Below are positions 25,314 through 33,925 of a DNA stretch of 64,000 nucleotides, piece after piece (the first letter of the stretch is position 1; each line of letters opens with the position of its first letter). The translations under genes and the position numbers were made by a program. The notes below the pieces were generated by a model. It was given only the letters and a program-made list of their open reading frames with translations, did no database searches and had not been told where the DNA came from. This DNA is from Mycolicibacterium diernhoferi (lineage in GTDB: Bacteria; Actinomycetota; Actinomycetes; Mycobacteriales; Mycobacteriaceae): contig NZ_CP080332.1 of the NCBI RefSeq assembly GCF_019456655.1, positions 496,001 to 560,000 on the forward strand, read 5' to 3'.

Positions 25314-26846
25314 ATGACCGAACTCGATGACGCATCGGCGATGGCGCTGGAACGTAGCTGTTCGCTGACGGCGGTCGCACTGAGCGACGAGGCCCGGTTC
25401 GGTGCGCGCCTGGTCACCGGCGAGCACCGCGGATTCGGGCTCAACCATGCGCGCACCTTCATTCACGTCCCGTACCCGCCGCTGCGCAGGGACTGGACTC
25501 GTCGAACCCTGACGTGCGGTGTCGCACTGCAGTGCTCGGCGTCCAAGGACCGGGTCGGGGAGTACCGGATCAACGAACTCTCGGGCCGCGAGCTGCGGGC
25601 ACTCACCCTGGTGGAAGCCGGCGTGGCACTCGGCTGGATCGCCACCCGCTGGCCGGGACTGATGCCCGAATTCACCAGAGTGCTACCGGAACTAACACCG
25701 ACGGATCCGGACACCGACGCGCACACCATGATCAGTCGGGCCGTCGAACTCGCCCGCACCGACGACGCCGTCTCGTGCGACCCACTCATCGGCCGGCTGC
25801 CGGAGGTCTTCACCGCACCCGACGGACTCGCCGACAAGATGCGTCGACAGTTCGGGCGGATGCCCTGGACCACCTCCCAGAAACGGATGCCGCAGCCGTA
25901 CTCGGTGCCCGTCGGCGGCGACGGCGGGGTCCGCAATCCGAACCTGCCACCGCCGAGCCGCCCCCAGGACAACGATATGGACGTCGCGCCGGATCACCGG
26001 CCCGGAATTCCGTACCCGGAGTGGAACTCCTGGACCGAGAGCTTCATGCCCGATCACGTCGCGGTGCTGGAGATGGCCCGCGACACCCGGGTCGGCGCGG
26101 CCACGACGGGCTCGGCCGATCTGCGGAAGTGGTTCCAGGAGCACACCCACCGAGCCATGACCAACCGGCTGGAGGACGGTTCGGACCTCGACATCGACTC
26201 CTATGTCCGCCACTACGTGGACCTGCAGACCGGGGAGGCCGGCGAACCACGACTCTTCCGCGAACTACTGCCCAGCAACCGCGATGTCAGCACCGCGCTG
26301 TTGCTGGACGGCAGCTCATCGCTGGGCGTACACGGCGGGCGGGTCTTCCGGCTGGAATTGGCGTGCGCCGACGCATTGTCGCGGGCGATGACCCACGCGC
26401 GGGAACGGCACGGCATCTTCGTGTTCACCGGAAACACCCGGCACCGGGTGGAAGTGCGCTGCCTCAAAGACTTTCCGGAACTGCGCTTCGTACCGCCCAG
26501 CGGGCTGGGCCTGTCCACCGGCGGGTACACCCGACTCGGCGCGCCGATCCGGCACCTGACCAGTCGGCTGCTGGGGCAACCGTCCGAACGGCGACTGCTC
26601 ATCATCATCGGCGACGGAATGATCTCCGACGAAGGCTACGAGGGTCGCTACGCCTGGGCCGACGCGGCGCACGCCGTCGAGGAGGCCAACGATGCCGGCG
26701 TTTCCGTCTACTACGTCGGAGTGGGGCCCGCCCGGGTGGACCCGCTACCCGAGGTGTTCGGACCCCGTCGATCACAACGAATCCGGCGCGTCGAGGACCT
26801 GCCTCGCGTGCTCGCCCATGTCCACCGTGAGTTGGTCAGCGCATGA
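25314..26846 (+). CDS. NorD-like von Willebrand factor A protein (metalloenzyme activation)
   Basis: A 510-residue cytoplasmic protein with a C-terminal VWA domain (~residues 325-505). The MIDAS site is DGSSS (332-336), with later GGYTRLGAPI and IIGDGMISDEGYEG supplying the remaining metal ligands. The middle contains YPEWNSWTESFMPDHV, which matches the Y-P-E-W stretch seen in NorD/CbbO proteins. NorD and CbbO work with a MoxR-type AAA+ partner to insert or activate the metal site of an enzyme; the partner is the next gene. It is shorter than many NorD proteins. The client is unknown because norCB are missing. Confidence 0.85.
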   Translation: MTELDDASAMALERSCSLTAVALSDEARFGARLVTGEHRGFGLNHARTFIHVPYPPLRRDWTRRTLTCGVALQCSASKDRVGEYRINELSGRELRALTLVEAGVALGWIATRWPGLMPEFTRVLPELTPTDPDTDAHTMISRAVELARTDDAVSCDPLIGRLPEVFTAPDGLADKMRRQFGRMPWTTSQKRMPQPYSVPVGGDGGVRNPNLPPPSRPQDNDMDVAPDHRPGIPYPEWNSWTESFMPDHVAVLEMARDTRVGAATTGSADLRKWFQEHTHRAMTNRLEDGSDLDIDSYVRHYVDLQTGEAGEPRLFRELLPSNRDVSTALLLDGSSSLGVHGGRVFRLELACADALSRAMTHARERHGIFVFTGNTRHRVEVRCLKDFPELRFVPPSGLGLSTGGYTRLGAPIRHLTSRLLGQPSERRLLIIIGDGMISDEGYEGRYAWADAAHAVEEANDAGVSVYYVGVGPARVDPLPEVFGPRRSQRIRRVEDLPRVLAHVHRELVSA

Positions 26847-26868
26847 CCACCGAATCAGAGGAAGTCAG

Positions 26869-27660
26869 ATGAGTAGCGACACCTACTACGCCAGCGGCAA
26901 CGAGGTACAGCTCTTCGAACAGGCCTACACCCGCAAGATCCCGGTCATGCTCACCGGTCCGACCGGGTGCGGCAAGACCCGGTTCGTCGAGCACATGGGA
27001 TCGCTGCTGGGCCGGCCCGTCGTCACCATCAGCTGCCATGACGACCTCACCAGCTCGGATCTGGTCGGTCGCTTCATGGTCACCGGTGGCGACGTCATCT
27101 GGACCGACGGCCCGCTCACCCGGGCCGTCAAGAACGGAGCGATCTGCTACCTCGACGAGGTCGTCGAGGCGCGGCACGACTCGCTGGCGATCCTGCATTC
27201 GCTGACCGACCACCGGCGCACCCTGTATCTGGACCGGTCCGACGAAATCGTGCAGGCGCCGGATGAATTCATGGTGGTGTGCTCCTACAACCCGGCCTAC
27301 CGGAGCTCTCTCAAGGAGCTCAAACCGTCCTTCCGGCAACGCTTTGTCACCCTGCCGATGGGCTACCTGCCGCCCGAACAGGAGGCCGCCGCGGTCGTCT
27401 CGGAGACCGGCATCGACCTCGCGGCGGCGCAGCGGCTCGTGCAGTGCGCCATCGCGATCCGCACCGCGGACGAGGCATTCCATTTCGAACCGCCGTCGAC
27501 CCGGGTGCTGGTCACCGCGGCCCAATTGATTGCCGCAGGTGCGGGTGAGCTGGAAGCCGCCGAGGCCTGCATTCTCGCGCCGCTGAGTACCGACGGCGCC
27601 ATCAGCGAAGGGCTGCGCGAAGTGGCCGCGGCCGGCCTCCTCACCTCCGACACTCTCTAG
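26869..27660 (+). CDS. CbbQ/NirQ/NorQ-type MoxR AAA+ ATPase
   Basis: A 263-residue AAA+ ATPase of the MoxR/CbbQ group. Walker A is GPTGCGKT (30-37), Walker B ICYLDE (92-97), sensor 1 lies in SYNPAY (139-144, Asn141) and the arginine segment in KPSFRQRF. The C-terminus is the usual lid domain. It lies 22 bp after the NorD-like gene; such pairs form a hexamer-VWA remodelling machine. The order NorD then NorQ is reversed relative to many nor operons. A chaperone role for a membrane metalloenzyme encoded nearby is inferred. Confidence 0.9.
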   Translation: MSSDTYYASGNEVQLFEQAYTRKIPVMLTGPTGCGKTRFVEHMGSLLGRPVVTISCHDDLTSSDLVGRFMVTGGDVIWTDGPLTRAVKNGAICYLDEVVEARHDSLAILHSLTDHRRTLYLDRSDEIVQAPDEFMVVCSYNPAYRSSLKELKPSFRQRFVTLPMGYLPPEQEAAAVVSETGIDLAAAQRLVQCAIAIRTADEAFHFEPPSTRVLVTAAQLIAAGAGELEAAEACILAPLSTDGAISEGLREVAAAGLLTSDTL

Positions 27661-27674
27661 GAAGGGATTTCGAC

Positions 27675-27806
27675 ATGGTCGATCAGAAAGAGAAGAAGCG
27701 TAAACGGGCACTCATCGTGTTCCAGATCGTCGTCTACGGCTATCTGCTGGTGATGTTCCTCATCCAGCTGTACATGTCCTTCGAACGTGGCTGGTGGTAC
27801 CTGTGA
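27675..27806 (+). CDS. 43-residue single-pass membrane microprotein
   Basis: A short frame with ATG at 27675 and GAAGGGA about eight bases upstream. It has a lysine-rich cytoplasmic N-terminus (KEKKRKR) and one membrane helix (residues ~13-35), ending FERGWWYL. Its stop overlaps the GTG start of the next gene (GTGA at 27803), strong evidence that it is translated and coupled. With the 34-residue protein it would supply two single-helix subunits to the local complex. No named family recognised. Confidence 0.75.
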   Translation: MVDQKEKKRKRALIVFQIVVYGYLLVMFLIQLYMSFERGWWYL

Positions 27807-28531
27807 ACGTGCCGTTACTCGGTCGTAAGGGCAACGACAAACCGGCTGAGAACCGCAGCGGATCAGTCAGTCTGGAAGATCATCATGACGCCTCCAAGGC
27901 CGCCCAACGCCGGGCCGATAAATGGTTGATCGTCGGCGCCGCGCTGATGGGGATGTGGGTGCCCGGACTCATCGGCTTCCCGATCTTCATGCGCGGTGTG
28001 TGGCTGCAGCGCCAAGCCCAGCTCGCGGGCCTGTCGGTGCGTCCGATGATCGTCACCCTCATCGGTTACCTGGTGCTCATCGACGGCATGCTCAACAGCC
28101 TCGGCTGGTCCTTGGACCTGGTCGCCAACCACACCCTGATCAACCGGGTGCTGATGATCGGCTGGGGCCACATGTTCGATGCCGGGTACTTCTGGCATTA
28201 CAACGAGATGTGGGTCGGCGGCGCCTCCGGGCCCGGTGAGAAATCGATGGTGCTCGGCATGATCATCACCGTCTTCGCGATGCGGTGCGCCGCGGCCATC
28301 GGGTTCCTGCAGATGAAGCGCTGGGGGCACCAGTGGATGATCGTCACCTGCTGGATGGGTGTGGTGATCTGGGCGATCTACGTCTTCAACATGACCATGT
28401 TCGCCGACGTCCGCTACGCCGGCGTCATCTTCCCGGTCATCGGCTGGTGGCTCTACGACATCTTCTACATCACCCCCTTCCTCGCGATCCCGTATCTGCA
28501 CACGGTCAACCGCGAAATATTCACGGACTGA
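27803..28531 (+). CDS. Uncharacterised His/Trp-rich polytopic membrane protein, copy 2
   Basis: A 242-residue paralogue of the gene at 23672, with the same core: GWGHMFDAGYFWHYNEMWVG, the GFLQMKRWG loop, then GWWLYDIFYITPFLAIPYLH and the same ending, NREIFTD. The final ~90 bases are almost identical at DNA level between the two copies, including synonymous sites. GTG 27803 overlaps the microprotein stop. The N-terminal 45 residues are polar and diverge from copy 1. The retained His/Asp/Glu pattern suggests shared metal or quinone binding; this is inference. Confidence 0.77.
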   Translation: MNVPLLGRKGNDKPAENRSGSVSLEDHHDASKAAQRRADKWLIVGAALMGMWVPGLIGFPIFMRGVWLQRQAQLAGLSVRPMIVTLIGYLVLIDGMLNSLGWSLDLVANHTLINRVLMIGWGHMFDAGYFWHYNEMWVGGASGPGEKSMVLGMIITVFAMRCAAAIGFLQMKRWGHQWMIVTCWMGVVIWAIYVFNMTMFADVRYAGVIFPVIGWWLYDIFYITPFLAIPYLHTVNREIFTD

Positions 28532-28543
28532 AGGAGCGATACC

Positions 28544-28963
28544 GTGACCACACCCACCGACACGACCGAAGACGCCGCCGAGAACCTGCCGCCGGGCACC
28601 ACGCCCTACTACGCGCGCATGCACAAGTACATCAAGCGGGCGGTCTTCGTCTGCCTTGTCGCTCTCGTCATCGAGGGCGCCTTCACCCTGCCGTTCATGG
28701 CGGTCTACTACGGGTACCCGACGTTGAGCCTCACCCAGATCTGCAGCGAGCTGTTGAAGGTGCGCTACTCCGATGACGCATTGGAGTGCAAGTTCCCGTA
28801 CCCGCCGCTGGGCCCGCCGGAGGGTGCGGAGGGCAAGGACACCGCCCGCGACATCTGGGGTGTTCAGCCGATCCCGCAGTACGACCGGCTCGGATTCCGC
28901 GAACTCGTCGACCGGTACGAGGCCCGCCAGGCAAAGCTGGCCGAACAACAGCAGGGCGGCTGA
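28544..28963 (+). CDS. Single-pass membrane-anchored protein of unknown function
   Basis: A 139-residue protein starting at GTG 28544 with AAGGAG upstream. One membrane helix (residues ~33-58) is followed by an ~80-residue domain containing two cysteines (QICSELL and LECKFPY) that could form a disulfide outside the membrane, then a charged C-terminal tail. It has no CxxCH haem motif, so it is not a NorC. Twelve bases separate it from membrane copy 2. It may be the extracytoplasmic subunit of the same complex. Family not recognised. Confidence 0.72.
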   Translation: MTTPTDTTEDAAENLPPGTTPYYARMHKYIKRAVFVCLVALVIEGAFTLPFMAVYYGYPTLSLTQICSELLKVRYSDDALECKFPYPPLGPPEGAEGKDTARDIWGVQPIPQYDRLGFRELVDRYEARQAKLAEQQQGG

Positions 28964-28964
28964 G

Positions 28965-30038
28965 GTGTCCGATCGACTACGTGTGATCCAGTGGGCCACC
29001 GGCAATGTCGGCAGCCACGCCGTCGCCGCCGTACATGAGCATCCTGACCTCGAGCTGGTCGGCGCCCGGGTCTACAACGAGGACAAGGCCGGCCGGGATG
29101 TCGGCGAGGTCTGCGGGATCGGCGCAACCGGGGTGATCGCCACCGCCGATACCGAAGAGATCCTCGCCCTCGACGCCGACTGCGTGCTCTACATGGCGGA
29201 GGGGGAGTGGAATCCGCCGGCCGCGCTCGACGACATCTGTCGGCTGTTGGCCTCGGGTAAGAACGTGGTGTCCACCGCCGTCACCGCCTGGATCTACCCG
29301 GCCAGCGTCGGCCAGGAAGCGGTGGATCGCCTCGAAACTGCGTGCCGCGAAGGACAGAGTTCCTTCCACGCCACCGGAATCCAACCGGGCTGGGCGGCCG
29401 AGGTGTTGCCACTCACGATGTCGGGTCTGTTCCGGCGCATCGACTCGCTGCTGGTGCAGGAGTTGATGGACTACACCACCTACAACGTGCCGTTCGTGCT
29501 GTTCGACGTGATGGGGTTCGGCAAACCACCCGGCGAGCGGGTGCCGATGGACGAGGCAGCCATCGGTGGTTTGTCCTTCAAGGCGCCGCTGATGCTGCTG
29601 GCCGAGGGGCTCGGTGCCACCATCGAGGACTACATCTGGGAACGCGAAGTCGCCGTGACCGACAAGCCGATCGAGATCAAGGCGGGGCGCATCGAGGCCG
29701 GAACCGTCGCCGCGCAACGGTTTTCCTACACCGCGGTGATCGATGGCCGGCGGGCGCTGACGGTGGAACACATCACCCGCATCGGTGCCGAGCAGGCCCC
29801 GCACTGGCCCAACGGGCGCGGCTGGAAGATCACCGTCGAGGGATTGCCGTCGATGGTGCTCGAATCGCGCATCGCCACCCACGGTGAGGATGACACCGAC
29901 CAGGGCTGCCTGGGCACCGCCATGCACGCGGTACACGCCGTCGCCCTGGTCTGTGCGGCTGCACCGGGCATCCGCACCTTCCTCGATCTGCCCACCATCG
30001 TCGGCCGCGGTGTGCTGTCGAAGGGGACTCGGCCATGA
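28965..30038 (+). CDS. Dihydrodipicolinate-reductase-like NAD(P)-binding protein, copy 1
   Basis: A 357-residue protein with an N-terminal Rossmann fold starting VIQWATGNVGSHAV, the DapB-like variant of the nucleotide-binding loop. The C-terminal domain resembles the NAD(P)H-dependent amine dehydrogenase/2,4-diaminopentanoate dehydrogenase group common in mycobacteria. GTG 28965 follows the previous stop by one base. A paralogue overlaps its end (ATGA). It is probably a soluble oxidoreductase acting on a product of the upstream system or the downstream P450; true lysine biosynthesis is unlikely given length and context. Confidence 0.8.
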   Translation: MSDRLRVIQWATGNVGSHAVAAVHEHPDLELVGARVYNEDKAGRDVGEVCGIGATGVIATADTEEILALDADCVLYMAEGEWNPPAALDDICRLLASGKNVVSTAVTAWIYPASVGQEAVDRLETACREGQSSFHATGIQPGWAAEVLPLTMSGLFRRIDSLLVQELMDYTTYNVPFVLFDVMGFGKPPGERVPMDEAAIGGLSFKAPLMLLAEGLGATIEDYIWEREVAVTDKPIEIKAGRIEAGTVAAQRFSYTAVIDGRRALTVEHITRIGAEQAPHWPNGRGWKITVEGLPSMVLESRIATHGEDDTDQGCLGTAMHAVHAVALVCAAAPGIRTFLDLPTIVGRGVLSKGTRP

Positions 30039-31084
30039 CCTACCGGGTGATCCAGTGGATGACCGGTGATGTCGGTCAGGTCGGTATCCGGCACTTCGCG
30101 CAGAACCCGGTGTACGACCTCGTCGGCGTCCTGGTGCACACACCGGACAAGGTCGGCAGGGACGCCGGTGACATCGCCGGCATCGCACCGACCGGCGTGA
30201 TCGCCACCGACGACCTCGACGCGATGGTCGCCCTGGACGCCGACTGCGTTTTCTACACGCCGGTGATCATGGACGTCGACACCGTGTGCCGGCTGCTGCG
30301 CTCCGGGAAGAATGTGGTGACCACCAGCGGATTCTTCCATCCCTCAGCGGATTTCGCGGCCCCGGCGGAGCAGATCCGGGCGGCCTGCGCCGACGGCGGC
30401 ACCAGTTTCTACGGCGGCGGCATCCACCCCGGCTATGCGGGCGACCTGCTGCCGCTGACGCTGGCCCGGGTGATGAGCAGGGTCGACACCATCCACGTCT
30501 ACGAAGTCGTCGACGTGCTCAAGGACGCGCCGCTGGACCATATCGACTGGATGGGGTTCGGCAAGGACCGCGACCGTTTCCTGTCCGAACCGACGATCCT
30601 GGGCCTGGGCCTGCCGTTCTTCGCCCAGTCCATGTACATGATCGCCGACGGACTCGGGGTACAGATCGACGAGGTGACCGCGGCGGAGGTCGACGTGGCC
30701 ACCGCGCGGACGCCGATACCGCACGAGCAGGGCGCGATCGGACCGGGCACCGTGGCCGCCCAGCGACACGAATGGACGGCGTGGGTCGACGGCCGGCCGC
30801 TCATCGTCTTCCACGCGATCTATCTCGCCGGCAGCCCGGACCAGCGCGAGCCCGCCTGGGACTGGGGAGAGACCCGGTACGAGATCGTCATCGACGGGGA
30901 TCCACCGACCGAGCTGACACTCAGAGGAGTACGCGGGCCCGACGGCGAGATGGTGCACCCGGGTTACGACTGGACGGCGATGGCCGCGATCAACGCGATC
31001 CCCGAGGTGTGCGACGGTCCGCCCGGCTGGCGTACTCACCTGGACCTGGGCTTGATACGGCCACGCGGACTGGTGCGGACATGA
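30035..31084 (+). CDS. Dihydrodipicolinate-reductase-like NAD(P)-binding protein, copy 2
   Basis: A 349-residue paralogue of the previous gene with the same opening, VIQWMTGDVGQVGI, and central IHPGYAGDLLPLTLARVMSR. Moderate divergence between the copies suggests different substrates or a heteromer. It overlaps copy 1 and the following P450 by four bases each, so the three are translated as a coupled block. Substrate unknown. Confidence 0.8.
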   Translation: MTYRVIQWMTGDVGQVGIRHFAQNPVYDLVGVLVHTPDKVGRDAGDIAGIAPTGVIATDDLDAMVALDADCVFYTPVIMDVDTVCRLLRSGKNVVTTSGFFHPSADFAAPAEQIRAACADGGTSFYGGGIHPGYAGDLLPLTLARVMSRVDTIHVYEVVDVLKDAPLDHIDWMGFGKDRDRFLSEPTILGLGLPFFAQSMYMIADGLGVQIDEVTAAEVDVATARTPIPHEQGAIGPGTVAAQRHEWTAWVDGRPLIVFHAIYLAGSPDQREPAWDWGETRYEIVIDGDPPTELTLRGVRGPDGEMVHPGYDWTAMAAINAIPEVCDGPPGWRTHLDLGLIRPRGLVRT

Positions 31085-32241
31085 CCGGTACGCACGTGCT
31101 GCCGCACATCCGTTACGAGGATCTGCCGATGACACGAGACCGCGGCGTCGGCTGGGCGGCGCTGCGGGGCCTCGGGCCGGTGGTGCGCGGCGACGACTGG
31201 TACTACCTGACCCGCCGCGAGGATGTGTTGGCCGCACTGCGGAATCCGGCGGTGTTCTCCTCGGGCATCGCCTACGACGACATGATCAGTCCGGTCCCGC
31301 TGGTGCCGTTGGGATTCGACCCGCCCGAGCACACCCGCTACCGACGCATCCTGCACCAGTTCTTCAGCCCGCAGACGCTGGGCGCGTTGCTGCCGTCGCT
31401 GCAGTCCCAGGCGATCGAGATCATCGACGAGATCGCCGCGCGCGACAGCTGTGAGGTGATGGCGGATCTGGCGACGCCCTACCCGTCGCAGGTGTTCCTC
31501 ACCCTGTTCGGGCTGCCACTAGAGGACCGGGAACGGCTCATCGGCTGGAAGGACGCGATCATCGCGTTCAGCCTCACCACCGACCCGTCCAGCGTGGACC
31601 TCACTCCGGCGGTCGAGCTGTACACCTACCTGACCGAAGCCGTCGGCCGGCAACGTGAGCAACCGCGCGAAGGGATTCTGTCGGACCTCCTGCACGCCGA
31701 GGAGCCGCTCACCGACGACGAAGCCGTCGGGTTGTCCATGGTCTTCGTGCTCGCCGGGCTGGACACCGTCACCTCCACGATCGGGACGACAATGGTGGAG
31801 CTTGCCCGTCGGCCCGATCTGCGCAGGGCGCTGCGCGGCGATCCGGAGGGGGTCGCGGTGTTCGTCGAGGAGATGATCCGGCGCGAACCCGCCGCCCCGG
31901 TGGTCGGCCGGGTCACCACCCAACCGGTGACCGTCGCCGGGGTGAGCTTGCCGGCCGGCGCCGACGTCCGGCTGTGCCTGGGCGCCATCAACCGCGACGG
32001 CACCGACCTCCACTCGGTCGACGACTTCGTGTTGGACGGAAAACTGCACAAGCACTGGGGTTTCGGCGGCGGACCACATCGTTGCCTCGGCTCGCACCTG
32101 GCCCGTATGGAACTGCGACTGGTGGTTGGCGAATGGCTGGCCCGGATCCCGGAGTTCCGGCTGGCACCCGGGTACATCCCGGAGATCATCTGGCCGTCCC
32201 CGACCTGCACGCTGCCCACCCTGCCGCTGCTGCTGCACTGA
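31081..32241 (+). CDS. Cytochrome P450
   Basis: A 386-residue P450. The I-helix is VLAGLDTVTS, the ExxR pair lies in EEMIRREP and the haem loop FGGGPHRCLGSHLAR gives Cys335. The N-terminus is short and soluble. Its ATG overlaps the end of the second DapB-like gene. It is the last gene of the run that begins at TetR paralogue C; a 106-bp gap with a palindrome follows. Electron donors might include the two-cluster ferredoxin encoded at 33922, but P450s usually use single-cluster ferredoxins, so this is uncertain. Confidence 0.92.
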   Translation: MTGTHVLPHIRYEDLPMTRDRGVGWAALRGLGPVVRGDDWYYLTRREDVLAALRNPAVFSSGIAYDDMISPVPLVPLGFDPPEHTRYRRILHQFFSPQTLGALLPSLQSQAIEIIDEIAARDSCEVMADLATPYPSQVFLTLFGLPLEDRERLIGWKDAIIAFSLTTDPSSVDLTPAVELYTYLTEAVGRQREQPREGILSDLLHAEEPLTDDEAVGLSMVFVLAGLDTVTSTIGTTMVELARRPDLRRALRGDPEGVAVFVEEMIRREPAAPVVGRVTTQPVTVAGVSLPAGADVRLCLGAINRDGTDLHSVDDFVLDGKLHKHWGFGGGPHRCLGSHLARMELRLVVGEWLARIPEFRLAPGYIPEIIWPSPTCTLPTLPLLLH

Positions 32242-32286
32242 GGGACTTTCCGATCCCGCCGATTTGATCTCTTCCGGATCCGCGGC

Positions 32287-32304
32287 ATTCACGCGATCGT
32301 GAAT
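32287..32304. promoter_or_regulatory. Palindrome before the FAD/ferredoxin pair
   Basis: Inverted repeat ATTCACG-CGAT-CGTGAAT, 44-61 bp upstream of the FAD protein start and about 46 bp after the P450 stop. A likely operator for an unidentified repressor; it differs from the TGACTNNAGTCA element. Confidence 0.55.
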
Positions 32305-32347
32305 CCTGACCAATGCCCGGATGACGATCGATAGGCCGAGACTTCCC

Positions 32348-33925
32348 ATGACCGACAGCACCGTCGTGGAACGTCTCTCGGCCGATGTCCTGGTGATCGG
32401 TGGCGGGCCCGCAGGCACCTGGGCCGCGATCCGGGCCGCGGAAGCCGGCGCCGTTGTGGTGCTCGCGGACAAGGGCTACACCGGGACCAGCGGCGCCACC
32501 GCGTCGGCGGGCACCGGGCTCTGGTACGTCGAGGACGACCCCGATCTGCGGGAGGCGGCGATCGCCAACCGGGAGAAGGTGGGCGCCGGACTCACCGAAC
32601 GCTCCTGGATGACCCGGGTGCTCGACGAAACCTACTCCGTCATGCACGAACTGGCGCGGGTGCAGCGTTACCCGTTCCCGGTCGGCCCAGACGGCGAACT
32701 GCTCATGGAGGATCTCCAGGGCCCCGAGTGCATGAAGCGTCAGCGGCTGCGGGTGCAGCGACTCGGCGTGCGCATCCTCGACCACACCCCGGCGCTGCAC
32801 CTGCTCGCCGACGACGCCGGTGTGGTGTCCGGAGCGGTGGCCGTGCAACGCCGGACCGGGCGCACCGTCCGTATCGAGGCCGGTGCCGTCGTGCTGGCCA
32901 CCGGCGGGTGTGCATTTCAGTCCAAGACGCTGGGCTGCGATGTGGACACCGGCGACGGCGCGTTGATGGCCGTCGAGGCGGGTGCCCTGCTGTCGGGTAT
33001 GGAGTTCTCCAACGCGTACGCCATCGCCCCGAAGGGCACCGGGGTCACCAAGAACGCCTTCTACAACTGGGCGACGTTCTACCGTGCCGACGGATCGGTG
33101 TTCGAGGTTCCGCGCTCCAAGGACCGCACCCTGATGGCGCAGACCTTGCTGACCGAGCCGGTACTGGCCCGCATCGACAAGGCGACCGCGCGCGAGCAGG
33201 CCATGATGCGCACCGCGCAGCCGAACTTCTTCCTCAGCTTCGACCGGCTCGGGATCGACCCGTTCACCGAGCGCTTCGAGATCACCCTGGTGACCGAGGG
33301 CACCGTCCGCGGCACCGGTGGCATCCGGATTGCCGGAAGTGACTGCGCCACCGACGTTCCCGGTCTGTATGCCGCGGGGGACACCGCCACCCGGGAACTG
33401 ATCGCCGGGGCATGGACCGGTGGCGGCGCGCACAACGCCTCCTGGGCGGCCTGTTCGGGCGGCTGGGCCGGAGCGGGCGCCGCCGCATTCGCCCGGCAGC
33501 GGGGTGCCCCACCGCCGGCGACCCACCCGGTGGGCGCACCGGGGCCCACAGATCACCGCGAGGTGATCGCCGAGGTACGCGCACAGGTGATGCCCTACGA
33601 GATCAACTGCCTCCGCCACGCCGAACGGCTCGGACCGGCGTTGGTGCGGTTGAACGGCATCTGGGCCGCCACCCGATCCGATCGCGAGCTCCAGGGCGAG
33701 AACGCATTCCGGGCCCGCGAGGCCGCGGCGATGCTCGCGCACAGCCGCTGGATGTACCACGCCGCGTTGCAGCGCACCGAGAGTCGCGGCATGCACCGGC
33801 GTTTCGACCACACCGAGATCGACCCGCGGCAGCAGTACCGGTTGCTGACGGGCGGGCTCGATGAACTCTGGAGCCGGCCGGAACCGGAATGGCTGGCCGC
33901 TCGTGACGGGGGGCAGGCCGCGTGA
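32348..33925 (+). CDS. FAD-dependent oxidoreductase, fumarate-reductase/AprA-like flavoprotein
   Basis: A 525-residue flavoprotein with the FAD-binding GGGPAGTWAAIRAAEAGA at residues ~18-35, a second FAD segment VVLATGGCAFQSKTLG and the late GLYAAGDTATRELIAG. The architecture is that of succinate dehydrogenase/fumarate reductase/adenylylsulfate reductase flavoprotein subunits. The start is ATG 32348; an in-frame ATG at 32321 is possible. Its end overlaps a two-cluster ferredoxin gene by four bases, giving an AprAB-like pair. Sulfate-reduction genes are absent, so true APS reductase is unlikely; an organic substrate is more plausible. Confidence 0.83.
   Translation: MTDSTVVERLSADVLVIGGGPAGTWAAIRAAEAGAVVVLADKGYTGTSGATASAGTGLWYVEDDPDLREAAIANREKVGAGLTERSWMTRVLDETYSVMHELARVQRYPFPVGPDGELLMEDLQGPECMKRQRLRVQRLGVRILDHTPALHLLADDAGVVSGAVAVQRRTGRTVRIEAGAVVLATGGCAFQSKTLGCDVDTGDGALMAVEAGALLSGMEFSNAYAIAPKGTGVTKNAFYNWATFYRADGSVFEVPRSKDRTLMAQTLLTEPVLARIDKATAREQAMMRTAQPNFFLSFDRLGIDPFTERFEITLVTEGTVRGTGGIRIAGSDCATDVPGLYAAGDTATRELIAGAWTGGGAHNASWAACSGGWAGAGAAAFARQRGAPPPATHPVGAPGPTDHREVIAEVRAQVMPYEINCLRHAERLGPALVRLNGIWAATRSDRELQGENAFRAREAAAMLAHSRWMYHAALQRTESRGMHRRFDHTEIDPRQQYRLLTGGLDELWSRPEPEWLAARDGGQAA

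Noticed and set aside
25314..27660. Ordinary nitric oxide reductase operon
   Set aside because: No NorB, no NorC haem motif and no nitrogen-oxide regulator are present in the window.
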